From an uncultured Alphaproteobacteria bacterium (lineage in GTDB: Bacteria; Pseudomonadota; Alphaproteobacteria; Rickettsiales; CAIJLX01): a DNA stretch of 63,369 nt. Below the pieces are notes generated by a model. It worked only from the letters and a program-made list of their open reading frames with translations. It searched no databases and was not told where the DNA came from. Of the stretch, positions 8,675 to 17,148 are shown piece after piece; position 1 is the stretch's first letter; each line of letters starts with the position of its first letter. Position numbers and translations under genes: made by a program. The DNA lies in NCBI GenBank assembly GCA_903821695.1, contig CAIJLX010000074.1:1-63369 (forward strand), read 5' to 3'.

Positions 8675-9354
8675 CCATCAGCGGCTGGGCACAAAAATCA
8701 GATTCGCTCATGCGTGCAGTTCCAGCTGGCTACAATGCAACCTATATCGATTATCTGCCCTGCCAAGATTTTGCCGAAATGGCGGCGACGTTATTACCTC
8801 CGTTTAAAGATACGCCAATCGTTATGGGCTGGAGTTTAGGTTCGCAACTCGCTGTGCGTGCAGTCGCATCCGGATTTTTGAAGCCAAAATTACTCGTGCT
8901 GTTTTCTGCGCCTTACCAATATGTAAATGGTGACGGGATTGATTGCGGCGCACCGAAGCTCGTGTTCAAAGCATTCTCACAAGTATTCAAACTCACCCCG
9001 AAAAAAAGCTTACAGAATTTTGCCGAAATGATGGCGGGTAAAGATAGTTCACTCAAATATGTATTCGAGACAATTGAAGATAATCCCATGCGCATGAAAG
9101 AATGGGTGCGTTGGCTAAAAATCCTCGGCGACTTCTCGTGCGAGACATTGGACTTCGAACATTTTCCACGCACGATTTTATTTCATAATGAGCCTGATCC
9201 GGTAACACCAGCAGATCAATCAAGGCTCTATCACCAGCATCTGCCGGAATCACTGTTGGAAATTATTCCCGTCGAAGGCCATGCCCCACATCTGCAAGCG
9301 GCAGAGCAGGTGCAGGCATTATTAAAAAAGGAGTTCGCTCTTGTCCTCCGTTGA
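8659..9354 (+). CDS. alpha/beta hydrolase, probable pimeloyl-ACP methyl ester esterase (BioH-like)
   Basis: A 231-residue alpha/beta hydrolase with nucleophile elbow GWSLGSQ (Ser59), a likely acid in NEPDPVTPADQ (Asp180) and histidine in VEGHAPH (His208). Its place between bioF and bioC points to the demethylation step that ends the BioC-initiated pimelate pathway: removing the methyl from pimeloyl-ACP methyl ester before BioF acts. That is the role of BioH, and of its non-orthologous replacements BioG, BioK, BioJ and BioV. The sequence resembles BioH in layout, but I cannot decide the subfamily. It overlaps both neighbours (16 and 14 nt). Confidence 0.8.
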   Translation: MSDILTISGWAQKSDSLMRAVPAGYNATYIDYLPCQDFAEMAATLLPPFKDTPIVMGWSLGSQLAVRAVASGFLKPKLLVLFSAPYQYVNGDGIDCGAPKLVFKAFSQVFKLTPKKSLQNFAEMMAGKDSSLKYVFETIEDNPMRMKEWVRWLKILGDFSCETLDFEHFPRTILFHNEPDPVTPADQSRLYHQHLPESLLEIIPVEGHAPHLQAAEQVQALLKKEFALVLR

Positions 9355-10123
9355 AAAAAATCGCCTCAAGCATGATTTTAATCGTGCCGCCGGTCATTAC
9401 GACGAGCATGCGTTGCTGCAAAAAAATGTTGCGCATAATTTATTTTCGATGGCGTTAGAGCGCTGGCCCAACGGCGCTCATGTGTTGGATGCGGGGGCAG
9501 GCACCGGTTTTTTTAGTCGCTTTTCGAAACTCAATAATAAGGGCTTTCATATTATCGCACTGGATATTGCCTGGCGCATGTGCGAACTCTCTTCGCATGA
9601 GCCGCATACCATGGTGGTGAATGCGGATATGGAAATGCTGCCGCTTCAATCGGCGAGCCTCGACTTCATCTTTTCATCGCTTGCTTTGCAATGGGTAGGT
9701 TCTTCCGCTGCAGTGTTTAAGGAGTGTCATCGAGTACTAAAAGGTGATGGCGAAATATTATTTGCGACCATCGTGGAAGGAACGCTTGCTGAATTAGAAG
9801 AAAGTTTCGCCGCTATAGGTGAGCCGCATCGTGTTGGTAGTTTTACGACCGAAGAAGCATTGCAGCAGGATATCTCACAAGCAGGCTTCACCAACATTTC
9901 GATTTCATTGCAGCCTATCGTTTTGCATTACCCGGATGTTTTAAGCCTGCTCCATTCGATCAAACAAATTGGTGCCGCAAGCAAGCTTGAAGACCGCAAC
10001 CGCGGAATGTTAAAACGCAGTAGCCTTCGCCAACTTGAAAACATATATAAGTCAAAGTTTATGGAAGAAGATCGCCTGAAAGCAACCTGGAACATCGTCT
10101 ATATCAACGCGAAAAAATCATGA
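9341..10123 (+). CDS. bioC: malonyl-ACP O-methyltransferase
   Basis: A class I SAM-dependent methyltransferase with motif I VLDAGAGTGFFS (about residues 45-56), acidic loop IIALDIAW and the BioC-type N-terminus FNRAAGHYDEHALLQ. BioC methylates the free carboxyl of malonyl-ACP so that fatty-acid synthesis can extend it to pimeloyl-ACP methyl ester. The start is TTG at 9341, supported by AAGGAG seven bases upstream; no suitable ATG exists. It overlaps the esterase gene by 14 nt and shares an ATGA with bioD, so the four genes are translationally coupled. Confidence 0.93.
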   Translation: MSSVEKNRLKHDFNRAAGHYDEHALLQKNVAHNLFSMALERWPNGAHVLDAGAGTGFFSRFSKLNNKGFHIIALDIAWRMCELSSHEPHTMVVNADMEMLPLQSASLDFIFSSLALQWVGSSAAVFKECHRVLKGDGEILFATIVEGTLAELEESFAAIGEPHRVGSFTTEEALQQDISQAGFTNISISLQPIVLHYPDVLSLLHSIKQIGAASKLEDRNRGMLKRSSLRQLENIYKSKFMEEDRLKATWNIVYINAKKS

Positions 10124-10746
10124 GCACCTATTTCATCACAGCGACCGGAACCGGCATCGGCAAAACCTACATCAGCGCATCACTCGCAAAGCAATCGCCA
10201 AGCCTACAGGTGCTAAAACCCATTATCAGCGGCTATAATGACAGCGAAGAAACCGACACCCACATCTTACTAAAAGCCCAAAACAAAAAAGACCCAAACG
10301 AGATCAGCCCCTGGCGCTTCGCCGCACCCCTTTCACCCGATGCGGCCGCACGACGCGAGGGCAGAGAAATAGTGTTCGAAGAATTAATCGAATGGTGCCG
10401 CGAACAAATGTTACAGAGCGAAGCCACGCTCATCGAAGGCGCTGGAGGTATTATGACACCAGTCACCGAACGCCATACGATGCTCGATTGGATGGCTACA
10501 CTTCGAGCGCCAGTGATATTGGTGGCGGGAAGTTATCTCGGAGCGATTAGCCATACGCTGAGTAGTATCGTCGCACTCAAGGCGCGTAATGTTCCGGTGC
10601 ATAAAGTGGTGATAAATGAATCGATCGAAAGCCCAATGCCATTGGAAGAAACTGCCGAAACAATTGAGCGGTTTAGTGGGTTCAAACCCATGATTGTGAA
10701 GCGAAATCAGTCAGTGCCGCTTAGTGTTTTAACGTCCGGGCTTTAG
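10120..10746 (+). CDS. bioD: ATP-dependent dethiobiotin synthetase
   Basis: A 208-residue P-loop enzyme that closes the ureido ring of dethiobiotin from DAPA, CO2 and ATP. The N-terminal TATGTGIGKTYIS is the BioD Walker A; LKPIISGYND and IEGAGGIMTPV are further BioD signatures. It ends the bioF-esterase-bioC-bioD operon, starting within an ATGA overlap with bioC. Its 3' end overlaps convergent thiE by 26 nt, so the two transcripts must be antisense to each other at their ends. Confidence 0.95.
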   Translation: MSTYFITATGTGIGKTYISASLAKQSPSLQVLKPIISGYNDSEETDTHILLKAQNKKDPNEISPWRFAAPLSPDAAARREGREIVFEELIEWCREQMLQSEATLIEGAGGIMTPVTERHTMLDWMATLRAPVILVAGSYLGAISHTLSSIVALKARNVPVHKVVINESIESPMPLEETAETIERFSGFKPMIVKRNQSVPLSVLTSGL

Positions 10747-11428
10747 CGCGTTCGATTTCATTGAGAAAATCTTTAACGGCTTCGCGTGGGGAATCGGCAG
10801 CAGTCCAGATGGAGGAAATGGTGGCAATAAAATCAGCGCCAGAGCGGACTAAGTCTCCGCAGTTTTCGGGTGTGATGCCGCCGATAGCAACGCAAGGGAT
10901 CGTCGTATAAGTTGACCACCATTCTAAAATTTCTTTGCTTGGCTTTCCTTTGGGATCTTTCTTTGTCGTGGAAGGATAGAATGCGCCGAAGGAAACGTAA
11001 TCGGCACCTTCTTCGGCAGCTTCCATAGCGAGGTGGCGTGAGTCATAACAGCTTACACCAATGATGGCTTTTTCGCCGAGCATCTTGCGGATTTCAGCAA
11101 CATAACCTGGGCGGCCTGCGCCATCTTCTTCGCCGATATGTACGCCATCGGCTTCCGTTTTTGCCACCAAATCAGCTCGATCATTTAAGAGGAAGACGAC
11201 ACCGGCATCGGCGCAGATACGTTTCATGCGTTCGGCGGCACGCAAAATATCATCGTCATCACCTTGTTTGAGGCGCAATTGGAAGGCGGCGTTTTGGCCT
11301 GCGCCAGGCACTTCGTTTAAACCCTCGATTGCTGATTTTAGCAAATCGGTGAAGGTGAGAAGTTTGAAATGCGGCGGCGAGATAATGTAGAGCCCGCAAC
11401 TATTCGTGCTGGGTTCTCGCTTGGCCAC
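10721..11428 (-). CDS. thiE: thiamine-phosphate synthase family protein (ThiE-like)
   Basis: A 235-residue TIM-barrel protein with ThiE signatures: LYIISPP near the N-terminus, VVFLLNDRADLVAKTEADGV (about residues 75-94), HIGEEDG, IIGVSCYDSRHLAMEAAEEG, DYVSFGAFYPSTTK and the phosphate-binding PCVAIGGITPEN. ThiE couples HMP-PP with thiazole phosphate. The standard VHLGQ-D motif is VHIGEEDG here, and YPSTTKKD replaces the common TPTKTK, so it may be a divergent paralogue. The start is GTG directly after the fba stop. It is the last gene of tkt-gap-pgk-fba-thiE; a thiamine gene fits because transketolase needs thiamine diphosphate. Confidence 0.82.
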   Translation of the reverse strand: MAKREPSTNSCGLYIISPPHFKLLTFTDLLKSAIEGLNEVPGAGQNAAFQLRLKQGDDDDILRAAERMKRICADAGVVFLLNDRADLVAKTEADGVHIGEEDGAGRPGYVAEIRKMLGEKAIIGVSCYDSRHLAMEAAEEGADYVSFGAFYPSTTKKDPKGKPSKEILEWWSTYTTIPCVAIGGITPENCGDLVRSGADFIATISSIWTAADSPREAVKDFLNEIERAKARTLKH

Positions 11429-12358
11429 CTATGCTTTACCGAGGTAAATTTGGGTGATCTTATCGAGCATCTTCAGCGCATCTTCACGTGGGCGTTGGAA
11501 GGTGTTACGGCCGATGATCGAGCCATTGCCGCCACCATCACGAATCGCCCGTGCTTCATCGTAAATGCTGTTTTCATCTTTGCTCGCACCGCCGGAGAAG
11601 ACCACAATGCGGCGACCGTTAAAGCAAGCTTGCACCACATGCGCGATACGTTCTGCCATGTTCTTATTCGGAATGCCGAATTGCTCATATACTTTTTTCG
11701 CTTCGCTTTGCTCCAAAAAGTCTGTCGGCGGTTTTACTTTGATGATGTGTGCACCGAGCAGGGCTGCCATATGCGCCGCATACGCACAAATGTCATACGC
11801 CGTTTCGCCATTCTTCGAAATATCAGCGCCACGTGGATAGCTCCAGATGACAACAGCAAGGCCTAGTGCTTTTGCTTCTTCCGCCATTTCACGAATTTCT
11901 TCCATCAGGTCGAGTGCTTGGTCTGAGCCAGGGTAAATCGTAAATCCAATGGCCGAGCAACCTAAGCGCAGCGCATCACCAACTGAAGCGGTGATGGCTT
12001 GGTCAGGTGCAGTCGTTTTCGGAGTAAGGCTATTGGAGCTGTTTACTTTAAGGATTGTTGGGATCGCGCCGGCGAATGTATCAGCACCTGCTTCGATCAT
12101 GCCTAGCGGTGAAGCGAATGCGTTTAGGCCAGCATCAATCGCGAGTTGGAAATGATAATGTGGGTCATACGCCGCAGGGTTTGCGGCGAAGCTGCGAGCT
12201 GGGCCGTGTTCGAAACCTTGATCAACGGGCAGGATCACCAATTTGCCGGTGCCACCGAGTTTGCCTTGCATCAAAATGCGGGCGAGGTTGGCTTTTGTGC
12301 CGGGCGAATCGCTTTCATAATTGGCGAGAATTTTTTTAACGGTACGTGAAATTTTCAT
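11429..12358 (-). CDS. fbaB: class I fructose-bisphosphate aldolase (DhnA/FbaB type)
   Basis: A 309-residue aldolase of the DhnA/FbaB (archaeal-type class I) family, not the zinc-dependent class II enzyme. It contains VILPVDQGFEHGP near residue 40, IYPGSDQALDLMEEI, VVIWSYPRG, the likely Schiff-base lysine in HIIKVKPPTD and the phosphate-binding end segment FSGGASKDENS plus GGNGSIIGRNTFQRP. It cleaves or forms fructose 1,6-bisphosphate. It sits between pgk and thiE. Its Shine-Dalgarno lies inside a hairpin (12362-12381). Confidence 0.93.
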   Translation of the reverse strand: MKISRTVKKILANYESDSPGTKANLARILMQGKLGGTGKLVILPVDQGFEHGPARSFAANPAAYDPHYHFQLAIDAGLNAFASPLGMIEAGADTFAGAIPTILKVNSSNSLTPKTTAPDQAITASVGDALRLGCSAIGFTIYPGSDQALDLMEEIREMAEEAKALGLAVVIWSYPRGADISKNGETAYDICAYAAHMAALLGAHIIKVKPPTDFLEQSEAKKVYEQFGIPNKNMAERIAHVVQACFNGRRIVVFSGGASKDENSIYDEARAIRDGGGNGSIIGRNTFQRPREDALKMLDKITQIYLGKA

Positions 12359-12361
12359 GGT

Positions 12362-12381
12362 CCTATCCTTTAGATGATAGG
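12362..12381 (-). promoter_or_regulatory. hairpin overlapping the fbaB ribosome-binding site
   Basis: The leftward transcript reads CCUAUC, then AUCUAAAG, then GAUAGG, ending 4 nt before the fbaB AUG. The AAGGA ribosome-binding core is in the loop and 3' arm, so a six-pair stem would mask part of it. It is small and AU-rich, so regulation is only a possibility. Confidence 0.4.
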
Positions 12382-12409
12382 TCTTTCTAGCAAGCTATCA
12401 GCTTTGATT

Positions 12410-13630
12410 TCAAGCTTTTAATGCGGCAATCCCTGGCAATTCTTTGCCTTCGACCCATTCTAAAAACGCACCGCCGGCGGTGGAGATATAGGTAAATTGT
12501 TCGGTAACGCCAGCCGAAGCAATCGCCGCATTCACATCGCCGCCGCCTGCGATGCTGCTGATTTTGCCTTGTGCTGTGAGGCTCGCGAGCATGCGTGCGA
12601 CGGTGCTAGAGCCGCTATCAAATGGCGGATGTTCGAATGCACCAACGGGGCCATTCCAGATCACGGTTTTGATGCCTTCTAACTCACGTGCGAATTGGAC
12701 TAATGTATCGGGGCCGATATCAAGCATCATCTCATCTTTGCCAATTTGGCTGATGGGTGCGATGCGGCAGGTTTTGCTGGTGATGCTTTCGGCGATGGCT
12801 GCATCGGTCGGTAATAAAATGGTGCAACCGGCGGCTTCTGCTTTTTTCAAAATTTCTTGTGCGATACTGATCAGATTTTTTTCGACAAGCGATTTTCCAA
12901 GCGAATGCCCTTTGGCGAGCAAAAAGGTGTTTGCCATGCCGCCACCGATGAATAATTTTTCAACGCGGGTGATGAGGGTTTGCAGCAAATCGAGCTTCGT
13001 CGAAATTTTGGAGCCACCTACAATTGCGGCCATCGGCTTCTTTGGCGCGGAGAGATATTTTTCTAAATTTTCCACTTCTTCTGCGAGCAAAAAACCAGCG
13101 AAGGAAGGCAAGCGTTCGGCAAGGCCGACGATTGAACTATGTGCGCGATGAGAGCAGGAGAAGGTATCATTCACATAAAACTCACCAAGTGCCGCGAGCC
13201 GATCAGCGAAGGCTTTTTCTTTTTTCTCTTCGCCCGTATGGAAGCGTAAATTTTCGAGCAATAACACTTCGCCATCAGCGAGTGCATGCACTGCTTCAGT
13301 GGTCGATTTGCCAACACAATCGACAGCGAATTTTACAGGTTTGCCATCGAGGCTTTCTGAAAGTGCATCCGCGATTGGTGCAAGAGAAAGCGAGAGGTCA
13401 TAGCCCTCGGTTGGTCTGCCGAAATGGGACATCACGACAACACGTGCACCTTTTTTATAGAGGAATTCTAACGTTGGTTTGAGGCGGGTGATGCGGGATT
13501 TATCGAGAACTTTGCCATGGGCCATTGGCACGTTTAAATCCACTCGCACTAATACTGTTTTGCCGGCGAGTGCAGGCATATCTGCCAAGGTTGGCAGAGC
13601 AGCTTTTGACGATTTCTTCACGGCTTGCAT
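12410..13630 (-). CDS. pgk: phosphoglycerate kinase
   Basis: A glycolytic kinase that interconverts 1,3-bisphosphoglycerate and 3-phosphoglycerate with ATP. It shows VLVRVDLNVP, SHFGRPTEGYDLSLSLAP, VNDTFSCSHRAHSS (usually DAFG/DAFS; here DTFS), GGSKISTKLDLL, GGGMANTFLLAKG, VIWNGPVGAFEHPPFDSGS and the GGGDVNAAI end motif. I use the Met at 13630, giving 406 residues and a 13-nt overlap with gap; a start 13 codons earlier adds residues not found in the family. It belongs to the tkt-gap-pgk-fba operon. Confidence 0.96.
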   Translation of the reverse strand: MQAVKKSSKAALPTLADMPALAGKTVLVRVDLNVPMAHGKVLDKSRITRLKPTLEFLYKKGARVVVMSHFGRPTEGYDLSLSLAPIADALSESLDGKPVKFAVDCVGKSTTEAVHALADGEVLLLENLRFHTGEEKKEKAFADRLAALGEFYVNDTFSCSHRAHSSIVGLAERLPSFAGFLLAEEVENLEKYLSAPKKPMAAIVGGSKISTKLDLLQTLITRVEKLFIGGGMANTFLLAKGHSLGKSLVEKNLISIAQEILKKAEAAGCTILLPTDAAIAESITSKTCRIAPISQIGKDEMMLDIGPDTLVQFARELEGIKTVIWNGPVGAFEHPPFDSGSSTVARMLASLTAQGKISSIAGGGDVNAAIASAGVTEQFTYISTAGGAFLEWVEGKELPGIAALKA

Positions 13631-14592
13631 AGGCCAGCTACATCCAACATGCGGAGCGAAAAGCCCCATTCATTATCATACCAAGCCGCTACTCGACCGA
13701 GTTTATCACCAACAACAAAAGTCTGCGTTGCATCGAAGATGGAGGAAAAAGGCGAGTGATTATAATCGATCGATACCAACTCTTCTTCTGAATAACCCAG
13801 CACATTGCTCGCCGCTTTTTTCATCGCCGCATTAATGCTTTCTTTGGTGATCGGTTTCTTCGCGTTAAAAGTTAAATCGATCATCGACACATTCGGCGTT
13901 GGCACACGAATCGACGTGCCATTTAATTTGCCAACCAATTCTGGAATTACCAAGCCAAGTGCTTTCGCCGCACCGGTTGAAGTTGGCACCATTGAGAGGC
14001 CGGCCGCACGTGCGCGGCGCATATCTTTATGGCTGCCGTCATGAATATTTTGATCGCCGGTATAAGCGTGAATTGTGGTCATGAATCCGCTCTCGATGCC
14101 GAATGTATCGTTCAATACTTTCGCAACGGGTGCGAGGCAGTTTGTGGTGCATGAGCCGACGGAAATAACCGTATGTTCTTTTTTGAGCGCCTCATTATTT
14201 ACGCCGAATACGATGGTTGAATCCGCATCAGGTGAAGGGGCGGAGACTAATACTTTTTTGGTGTTACCTTTGAGGTGCAGCAACGCATCGGCTTTTTTGG
14301 TGAACTTACCGGAGCACTCAAGCACAACATCAACATCCCAATTAATTTTCGTCGGGTCTTTTTCCTGGGTGAGGGCGAAGCGGTGACCGTTGATGATGAG
14401 TGCATCGGCTTCGGTTTTAACATCACCACGGAAAGTGCCATGCAGCGAATCATATTTAAACAGGTGCGCATGCTGTTCGGGCGTTGCAGGACCATTGATG
14501 GCGGTTATCTGAAAATCCTTGCGTGGGTTTTCAATATAAGCGCGCAGCACCAATCTTCCGATGCGTCCAAATCCGTTAATCGCCACTTTCAT
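13618..14592 (-). CDS. gap: glyceraldehyde-3-phosphate dehydrogenase, predicted NADP-capable
   Basis: A 324-residue GAPDH with Rossmann motif INGFGRIGRLVLRA, catalytic SCTTNC (Cys148), His in TTIHAYTGDQ and the C-terminal WYDNEWGFS. Two coenzyme sites differ from classical NAD enzymes: the Asp at the end of strand beta-2 (N-D) is Gly34 (AINGPAT), and the LP pair before HKD is Gly186-Ser187 (DGSHKD). Both changes are of the type found in NADP-using chloroplast and cyanobacterial GAPDHs. So it may serve gluconeogenesis or NADPH supply rather than, or as well as, glycolysis. It directly follows tkt with no gap. Confidence 0.95.
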   Translation of the reverse strand: MKVAINGFGRIGRLVLRAYIENPRKDFQITAINGPATPEQHAHLFKYDSLHGTFRGDVKTEADALIINGHRFALTQEKDPTKINWDVDVVLECSGKFTKKADALLHLKGNTKKVLVSAPSPDADSTIVFGVNNEALKKEHTVISVGSCTTNCLAPVAKVLNDTFGIESGFMTTIHAYTGDQNIHDGSHKDMRRARAAGLSMVPTSTGAAKALGLVIPELVGKLNGTSIRVPTPNVSMIDLTFNAKKPITKESINAAMKKAASNVLGYSEEELVSIDYNHSPFSSIFDATQTFVVGDKLGRVAAWYDNEWGFSLRMLDVAGLCKP

Positions 14593-16500
14593 TTATAGTC
14601 TTTCCTTTACTTTCTTCACGATATTATCAGCCGTAATGCCGAATTGCTTATAGAGCTCAGGGGCAGGAGCAGAGGCACCAAAGCCCTCCATCCCGATAAA
14701 AATACCATTCTCGCCGAGATAACTTTCCCAGCCCTGCTTTAGCGCGGCTTCAACGCCCACGCGCAGTTTAGCACGTAATACAGACTTTTTATAGGCCTCA
14801 GGTTGCTTATCAAACAACTCAAAGCAAGGCAGCGACACCACATCCGCCGCAATCCCCTCAGCCTTCAGTTTTGCCTGGGCTTCGATCGCAATCGCGACCT
14901 CAGTTCCAGTCGCCATGATGGTCACTTTAGGATTTTCAGCAGGCGAAATAATATAGCCACCTTTAGCCGAAAGATTCTCCGAACCGTCTTTGCGAATCGC
15001 CGGAACCGCCTGGCGGGAAAGGGCGAGGATAGATGGTGCTGTCGTTGATTCGAGCGCAATCTGCCAGCATTCCAATGTTTCGACTGCATCTGCAGGACGC
15101 ATAACCAGGAGGTTTGGAATGACGCGCAAGCTTGCAAGATGTTCGACAGGTTGGTGGGTAGGCCCATCTTCGCCAAGGCCGATGGAGTCATGCGTCATTA
15201 CATATATAACGCGCTGTTGCATGAGCGCCGATAGGCGAATCGCGGGGCGGCAATAATCAGTAAATACTAGGAATGTACCGCTGTAAGGGATGAATCCACC
15301 ATGCAGCGCGATACCATTCATGATCGCACCCATCGCATGTTCGCGGATGCCATAATAGATATAGCTGCCAGAATAATCCGGAGCTTTTACAGCCTGCATC
15401 GCTTTGGTTTTTGTGAGGTTCGAGCCGGTCAAATCTGCCGAGCCACCGATTAGTTCTGGCAGAGCTGCGCAGAGCATCTCGAGGGCATTACCTGAAGATT
15501 GGCGGGTTGCTTCTTTAGGCTGTTTCGCAAACAGTTCAGCCTTATATTTCGCGACAGCTTCCTTGATATCGATCTTGTCTTTTTGTGGATAGGACTTCCA
15601 AGCTTTATACGCATCAAGGCTACGTTCGCCGGCTTTGCGCCATGCGGCTAGAATATCTGCTGGAATATCGAAAGGCTCATACGACCAGTTCAGTTTTTGA
15701 CGAGCACCTTTGATTTCTTCAGCGCCTAGTGGTGAGCCATGGCAGCCGGAGGTCCCCGCTTTTTTCGGTGCGCCATAGCCGATCACGGTTTTGCAGGCGA
15801 TCATGATGGGCTTATCGGATTTTTGGGCTTTGGTGAGGGCGTCGCGGATTTGGTCTTCGTTATGGCCATCAATCGCGAGCGTATTCCAGCCAGCAGCTTG
15901 GAAACGTTTCAGCTGATCTTCAGAGCTGCTTAATTCTACTGCGCCATCAATCGAGATGCTGTTATCATCCCACAACACAATCAGCTTATTGAGTTTGAGG
16001 TGCCCAGCGAACGAAATCGCCTCCTGGCTAATCCCTTCCATCAAGCAACCATCGCCTGCGATTACATACGTATGGTGATCAACCGAACCTGGGTGACGTG
16101 CGGCGAGCATACGTTCCGCCAGTGCCATACCAACTGCGTTCGTAATGCCTTGGCCGAGTGGGCCGGTGGTGGTTTCGATGCCTGTGGCGTGGCCGAATTC
16201 TGGGTGGCCAGCGGTTTTGGCGCCCCATTGGCGGAAGTTTTTGATTTCGTCCAATGTCATATCCGGATAACCGGTGAGATATAACAAAGAATAAAGCAGC
16301 ATCGAACCATGGCCCGCCGAGAGCACAAACCGGTCACGATCCGGCCAATGCGGATCCTTCGGGTTGAACTTCAGGAATTCGGTGAAAAGAACCGTCGCCA
16401 CATCCGCCATACCCATAGGCATTCCGGGGTGGCCAGAGTTAGCTTTTTCAACCGCATCCATCGACAGGGCGCGTATCGCATTCGCAAGGGGCAATTTCAT
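14593..16500 (-). CDS. tkt: transketolase
   Basis: A 635-residue thiamine-diphosphate enzyme of the pentose phosphate pathway. Visible features: NSGHPGMPMGMADVATVLF at the N-terminus, HGSMLLYSLLYLTGY, the ThDP motif GDGCLMEGISQEA running to WDDNSISIDG (GDG-N), GCHGSPLGAEE and the second-domain GIREHAMGAIMNGIALHGG with THDSIGLGEDGPTHQP. It is slightly shorter than the common 655-670 residues, mostly in loops. It heads the tkt-gap-pgk-fba-thiE run, an order reminiscent of cbb/gap operons, though no RuBisCO or phosphoribulokinase is present. Confidence 0.97.
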   Translation of the reverse strand: MKLPLANAIRALSMDAVEKANSGHPGMPMGMADVATVLFTEFLKFNPKDPHWPDRDRFVLSAGHGSMLLYSLLYLTGYPDMTLDEIKNFRQWGAKTAGHPEFGHATGIETTTGPLGQGITNAVGMALAERMLAARHPGSVDHHTYVIAGDGCLMEGISQEAISFAGHLKLNKLIVLWDDNSISIDGAVELSSSEDQLKRFQAAGWNTLAIDGHNEDQIRDALTKAQKSDKPIMIACKTVIGYGAPKKAGTSGCHGSPLGAEEIKGARQKLNWSYEPFDIPADILAAWRKAGERSLDAYKAWKSYPQKDKIDIKEAVAKYKAELFAKQPKEATRQSSGNALEMLCAALPELIGGSADLTGSNLTKTKAMQAVKAPDYSGSYIYYGIREHAMGAIMNGIALHGGFIPYSGTFLVFTDYCRPAIRLSALMQQRVIYVMTHDSIGLGEDGPTHQPVEHLASLRVIPNLLVMRPADAVETLECWQIALESTTAPSILALSRQAVPAIRKDGSENLSAKGGYIISPAENPKVTIMATGTEVAIAIEAQAKLKAEGIAADVVSLPCFELFDKQPEAYKKSVLRAKLRVGVEAALKQGWESYLGENGIFIGMEGFGASAPAPELYKQFGITADNIVKKVKERL

Positions 16501-16551
16501 AGATGCCGCTTGTTAACCCAAAGCCCCAGAGAACGCAATAATAGATGTTAA

Positions 16552-16947
16552 TTATCGCTTATTTTTCTGTGAAGCGTTCGGATCCTTGCGCCATTTGCAA
16601 TCTTGGCGGATGGCTTTGTGGGCGCGCTCGAACACATAATCAGCGTCTAAACCAGCCAATGCGCAGACCAGTTGAAAATCGGGGTTACGCTTCGAAAACC
16701 AGGCGATCGCCTGTGCTCGATGGAACTTTGCTTCACGTTTGGCGGATTTGCTGCCAGCATCCATTCGGGCCTGCGTAATCACTGCCCGCCAGAGGCCTTG
16801 TTCGCCGGAAATGGTGCAATCTTGGTTATAGCCAGAGGCGATTTCTTTACGCCGTTCTATAGTGGAGGCATGTACTTTGCGGGGAGGGGGAGGAAGCACT
16901 TCTTTCTCAGGCGCAGGCATAAAATGAGACTCAACTAACTTTAGCAT
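16552..16947 (-). CDS. conserved hypothetical protein, 131 aa
   Basis: The protein has a short proline-rich N-terminal part (PAPEKEVLPPPPRK, about residues 11-24) and a compact helical domain at about residues 45-115 containing LWRAVITQARMDAGS, a Lys/Arg-rich helix, AIAWFSKRNPDFQLVCALAG and LDADYVFERAHKAI. I have the impression that this helical domain recurs as a short protein of unknown function in alphaproteobacteria, sometimes in prophages, but cannot name it. A good ribosome-binding site (AAAGGGG) precedes the ATG. It lies 51 nt upstream of tkt on the same strand and may be cotranscribed. Confidence 0.65.
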   Translation of the reverse strand: MLKLVESHFMPAPEKEVLPPPPRKVHASTIERRKEIASGYNQDCTISGEQGLWRAVITQARMDAGSKSAKREAKFHRAQAIAWFSKRNPDFQLVCALAGLDADYVFERAHKAIRQDCKWRKDPNASQKNKR

Positions 16948-17148
16948 AAAAACCCCTTTCTGTTATATCCAACCCAAACGAAGGAAATTCGGATGTATCA
17001 GAATGAAGCAAGGTCCGGGAGTGCTTTTTTCGCATATTTTAATTTTTAATGAATTTGGGTGGGCTTTATCCCTTAGAAATACAGTATCAAATCCATGAAA
17101 ATCTGCTATTTCCTGTGCTCTCAAATTTTTTGGAATTAGTAACCGAAC

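Noticed and set aside
12552-13151. 199-codon open frame opposite pgk
   Set aside because: It is antisense to conserved PGK motifs and has no family resemblance.
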